This document shows positions 6,972 to 7,649 of a stretch of 7,649 bases of DNA, piece after piece. The translations under genes and the position numbers were made by a program. Location: assembly GCA_964344335.1 (NCBI GenBank), contig CAYFMW010000035.1, forward strand, positions 1 to 7,649, given 5' to 3'. The notes under the pieces are model-generated. The model was given only the letters and a program-made list of their open reading frames with translations, did no database searches and was not told the DNA's origin. The DNA comes from RUG11894 sp964344335. Its GTDB lineage: Bacteria > Bacillota > Clostridia > Peptostreptococcales > Anaerovoracaceae. The first letter of the stretch is position 1; each line of letters starts with the position of its first letter.

Positions 6972-7122
6972 ACCTCGACTGAGGTGCACAAATATCATGA
7001 ACAAAATAATTGCGACGAATGAGGCGAATGATATGGCAGAAAATGCCACATCATTGGCAGAGTTTATTTTAAGATATTGTGCTATGTCGATATTTTTGCG
7101 GATAATACAATTTATTCAGTAA
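6972..7122 (+). other. Doubtful 41-codon ORF (ATG 6997, TAA 7120-7122) with hairpin over its ribosome site
   Basis: The ORF is preceded by GAGGTG (6981-6986), a fair Shine-Dalgarno with a long 10-nt spacer. That site is half of a small inverted repeat, ACCTC-GACT-GAGGT (6972-6985). The product would begin MNKIIATNEANDMAENATSL and end in a hydrophobic, arginine-containing tail (SIFLRIIQFIQ). I do not recognise it. Its stop lies in the first copy of the tandem repeat at 7114-7140. It could be a short membrane-associated peptide, a gene remnant or chance. Confidence 0.2.
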
Positions 7123-7146
7123 ATATTCAGTAAATATTCAACAAAA
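7114..7146. repeat. Short tandem repeat, 11-bp unit
   Basis: ATTCAGTAAAT occurs twice head-to-tail (7114-7124 and 7125-7135), followed by a decayed third copy, ATTCAACAAAA (7136-7146). It lies in the AT-rich intergenic stretch. Three units are too few to call replication iterons, and no replication gene is nearby. Confidence 0.7.
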
Positions 7147-7255
7147 ATCACTTTATAAAATTCCCGGGTACCTTCCAAAAATTGAGATGGAAACTACAAT
7201 ATAATGCATATCTTGTCAGCCAGTAAAAAGAAAGAGGAAAAGTTGTACAAAAGAC
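7123..7255. other. AT-rich intergenic stretch without a convincing gene
   Basis: This completes the gene-poor region 6750-7305, whose other parts are listed separately. I see the tail of the tandem repeat, and the beginning of a 20-codon ORF (7204-7266) with a lysine-rich end (KKKEEKLYKRLGK) and only a distant GGAAA upstream. That frame is closed by a TGA at 7183-7185, so it is at most a tiny ORF or the relic of a lost gene. No RNA gene or terminator was recognised. Confidence 0.4.
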
Positions 7256-7283
7256 TTGGAAAATAATTTTTTATGCGTAAAAT
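7256..7283 (+). promoter_or_regulatory. Candidate promoter for the plus-strand unit
   Basis: TTGGAA (7256-7261) and TAAAAT (7278-7283) are separated by 16 bases, a reasonable sigma-A promoter ending 22 bases before the ATG at 7306. The mRNA leader would be short, containing the GGAG ribosome site at 7295-7298. The TAAAAT overlaps a run of A/T that also holds TATACA, so the exact -10 is uncertain. Confidence 0.4.
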
Positions 7284-7305
7284 ATACAATTAACGGAGTA
7301 TCACT

Positions 7306-7329
7306 ATGAAATACAGATGGAAAGGTTGA
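7306..7329 (+). CDS. Seven-codon mini-ORF upstream of the plus-strand gene
   Basis: ATG at 7306 has a good Shine-Dalgarno (GGAG, 7295-7298, 7-nt spacer) and reads MKYRWKG before TGA at 7327-7329. It is in the same frame as the next ATG at 7333, only 3 bases further, which has its own ribosome site (GGAAAGG, 7319-7325) inside the mini-ORF. Two readings are possible: a short leader peptide coupling translation to the next gene, or the original start of that gene cut off by a nonsense mutation. The downstream protein reads like a natural N-terminus from 7333, which favours the first. Confidence 0.35.
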   Translation: MKYRWKG

Positions 7330-7332
7330 AGA

Positions 7333-7649
7333 ATGTCTCCGGAAACTTACTTGGAACAACTTGAAGGAAAGTTGAAAAATCAATACGACCTGGAACGCAA
7401 CAAATCATTTCACGGCGCAGCCTTTGATCTTCAAGCAACATTCCGGATTCGAAATTAACGCTACATTGTCAGTAAAAAGGCGGTAGTCTATGCTGTGGAA
7501 GCTGCGGAATATCATTTTATCCGCATTGTCACCGCGCTACCGTCCTGGGACGAAATTTCAGCACTTTTGAACTTATTCGAAACTCATTATACCGATTTGG
7601 TTACCATGCACGAAGACCATATGAATTCGATCATCCAGCTTACATTCAT
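7333..7649 (+). pseudogene. Hypothetical protein gene interrupted by an in-frame TAA; 3' end outside window
   Basis: From ATG 7333 the frame reads MSPETYLEQLEGKLKNQYDL and on to TFRIRN, then TAA at 7456-7458. After it the same frame stays open for 63 codons to the window end, with protein-like content: RYIVSKKAVVYAVEAAEYHF, a Trp-containing segment (ALPSWDEISALL) and MHEDHMNSIIQL. The TAA could be a one-base change from GAA, CAA or AAA. The pattern of an N-terminal YLEQLEGKL helix, then a KKAVVYA strand or helix and a late HxxHM motif recalls uncharacterised Clostridia proteins, but this is memory, not a checked match, so no function is given. Either the gene is dead, a 41-residue peptide is made, or the stop is a sequencing error. 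Start choice: GGAAAGG with a 7-nt spacer. Confidence 0.55.

Noticed and set aside
7114..7146. Replication-origin iterons
   Set aside because: Only two exact copies and one decayed copy are present, with no DnaA boxes or replication initiator gene in the window.
7204..7266. 20-codon lysine-rich ORF
   Set aside because: It is very short with a poorly placed ribosome site, its frame is closed just upstream, and it overlaps the -35 box of the plus-strand promoter candidate.

Overview
The window looks like chromosome from an anaerobic, low-to-mid GC Firmicute, most likely a member of the Clostridia. This rests on recognition of protein families and cannot be narrowed to a genus without a search. 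The evidence is a bacterial-type pyruvate phosphate dikinase whose active-site residues sit within three positions of the Clostridium symbiosum enzyme, an LTA-synthase-type membrane sulfatase-fold protein (a Gram-positive envelope enzyme), an MntP manganese exporter, and purine-rich Shine-Dalgarno sites throughout. No rRNA or tRNA gene, CRISPR array, intact mobile element or phage gene was seen.

Layout: about 6.75 kb is a run of genes on the minus strand. In transcription order these are: (i) a MATE-family efflux gene (6749-6457) reduced by a large internal deletion to its first ~50 and last ~48 codons, with the two ends out of frame; (ii) an LTA-synthase-like gene (6464-4476) whose start codon overlaps the MATE stop; (iii) a 123-bp gap holding a strong inverted repeat and a possible promoter; (iv) ppdK (4352-1713); (v) mntP (1706-1125), 6 bp after ppdK and starting with GTG; and (vi) an ABC exporter half-transporter (1113 to beyond base 1), 11 bp after mntP, cut by the window edge just inside its Walker A motif. 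Genes iv-vi look like one operon. Genes i-ii look like another, with an extended -10 promoter near 6929-6937 and a long leader containing two inverted repeats.

Bases 6750-7305 are AT-rich and hold no convincing full-size gene, only leader and promoter elements, a 41-codon ORF of doubtful reality and a short tandem repeat. From about 7256 a plus-strand unit begins: a promoter candidate, a 7-codon mini-ORF with a good Shine-Dalgarno, then a coding-like frame (7333 to window end) interrupted by an in-frame TAA at 7456-7458.

Functionally the intact genes cover central carbon/pyrophosphate metabolism (ppdK), manganese export (mntP), envelope polymer synthesis (LTA-synthase-like) and export (ABC). 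I found no evidence for a new multi-gene system. The most noteworthy signals are the two decayed genes, the overlapping inverted repeats exactly at the MATE deletion junction, and the regulatory-looking inverted repeats in the intergenic regions.
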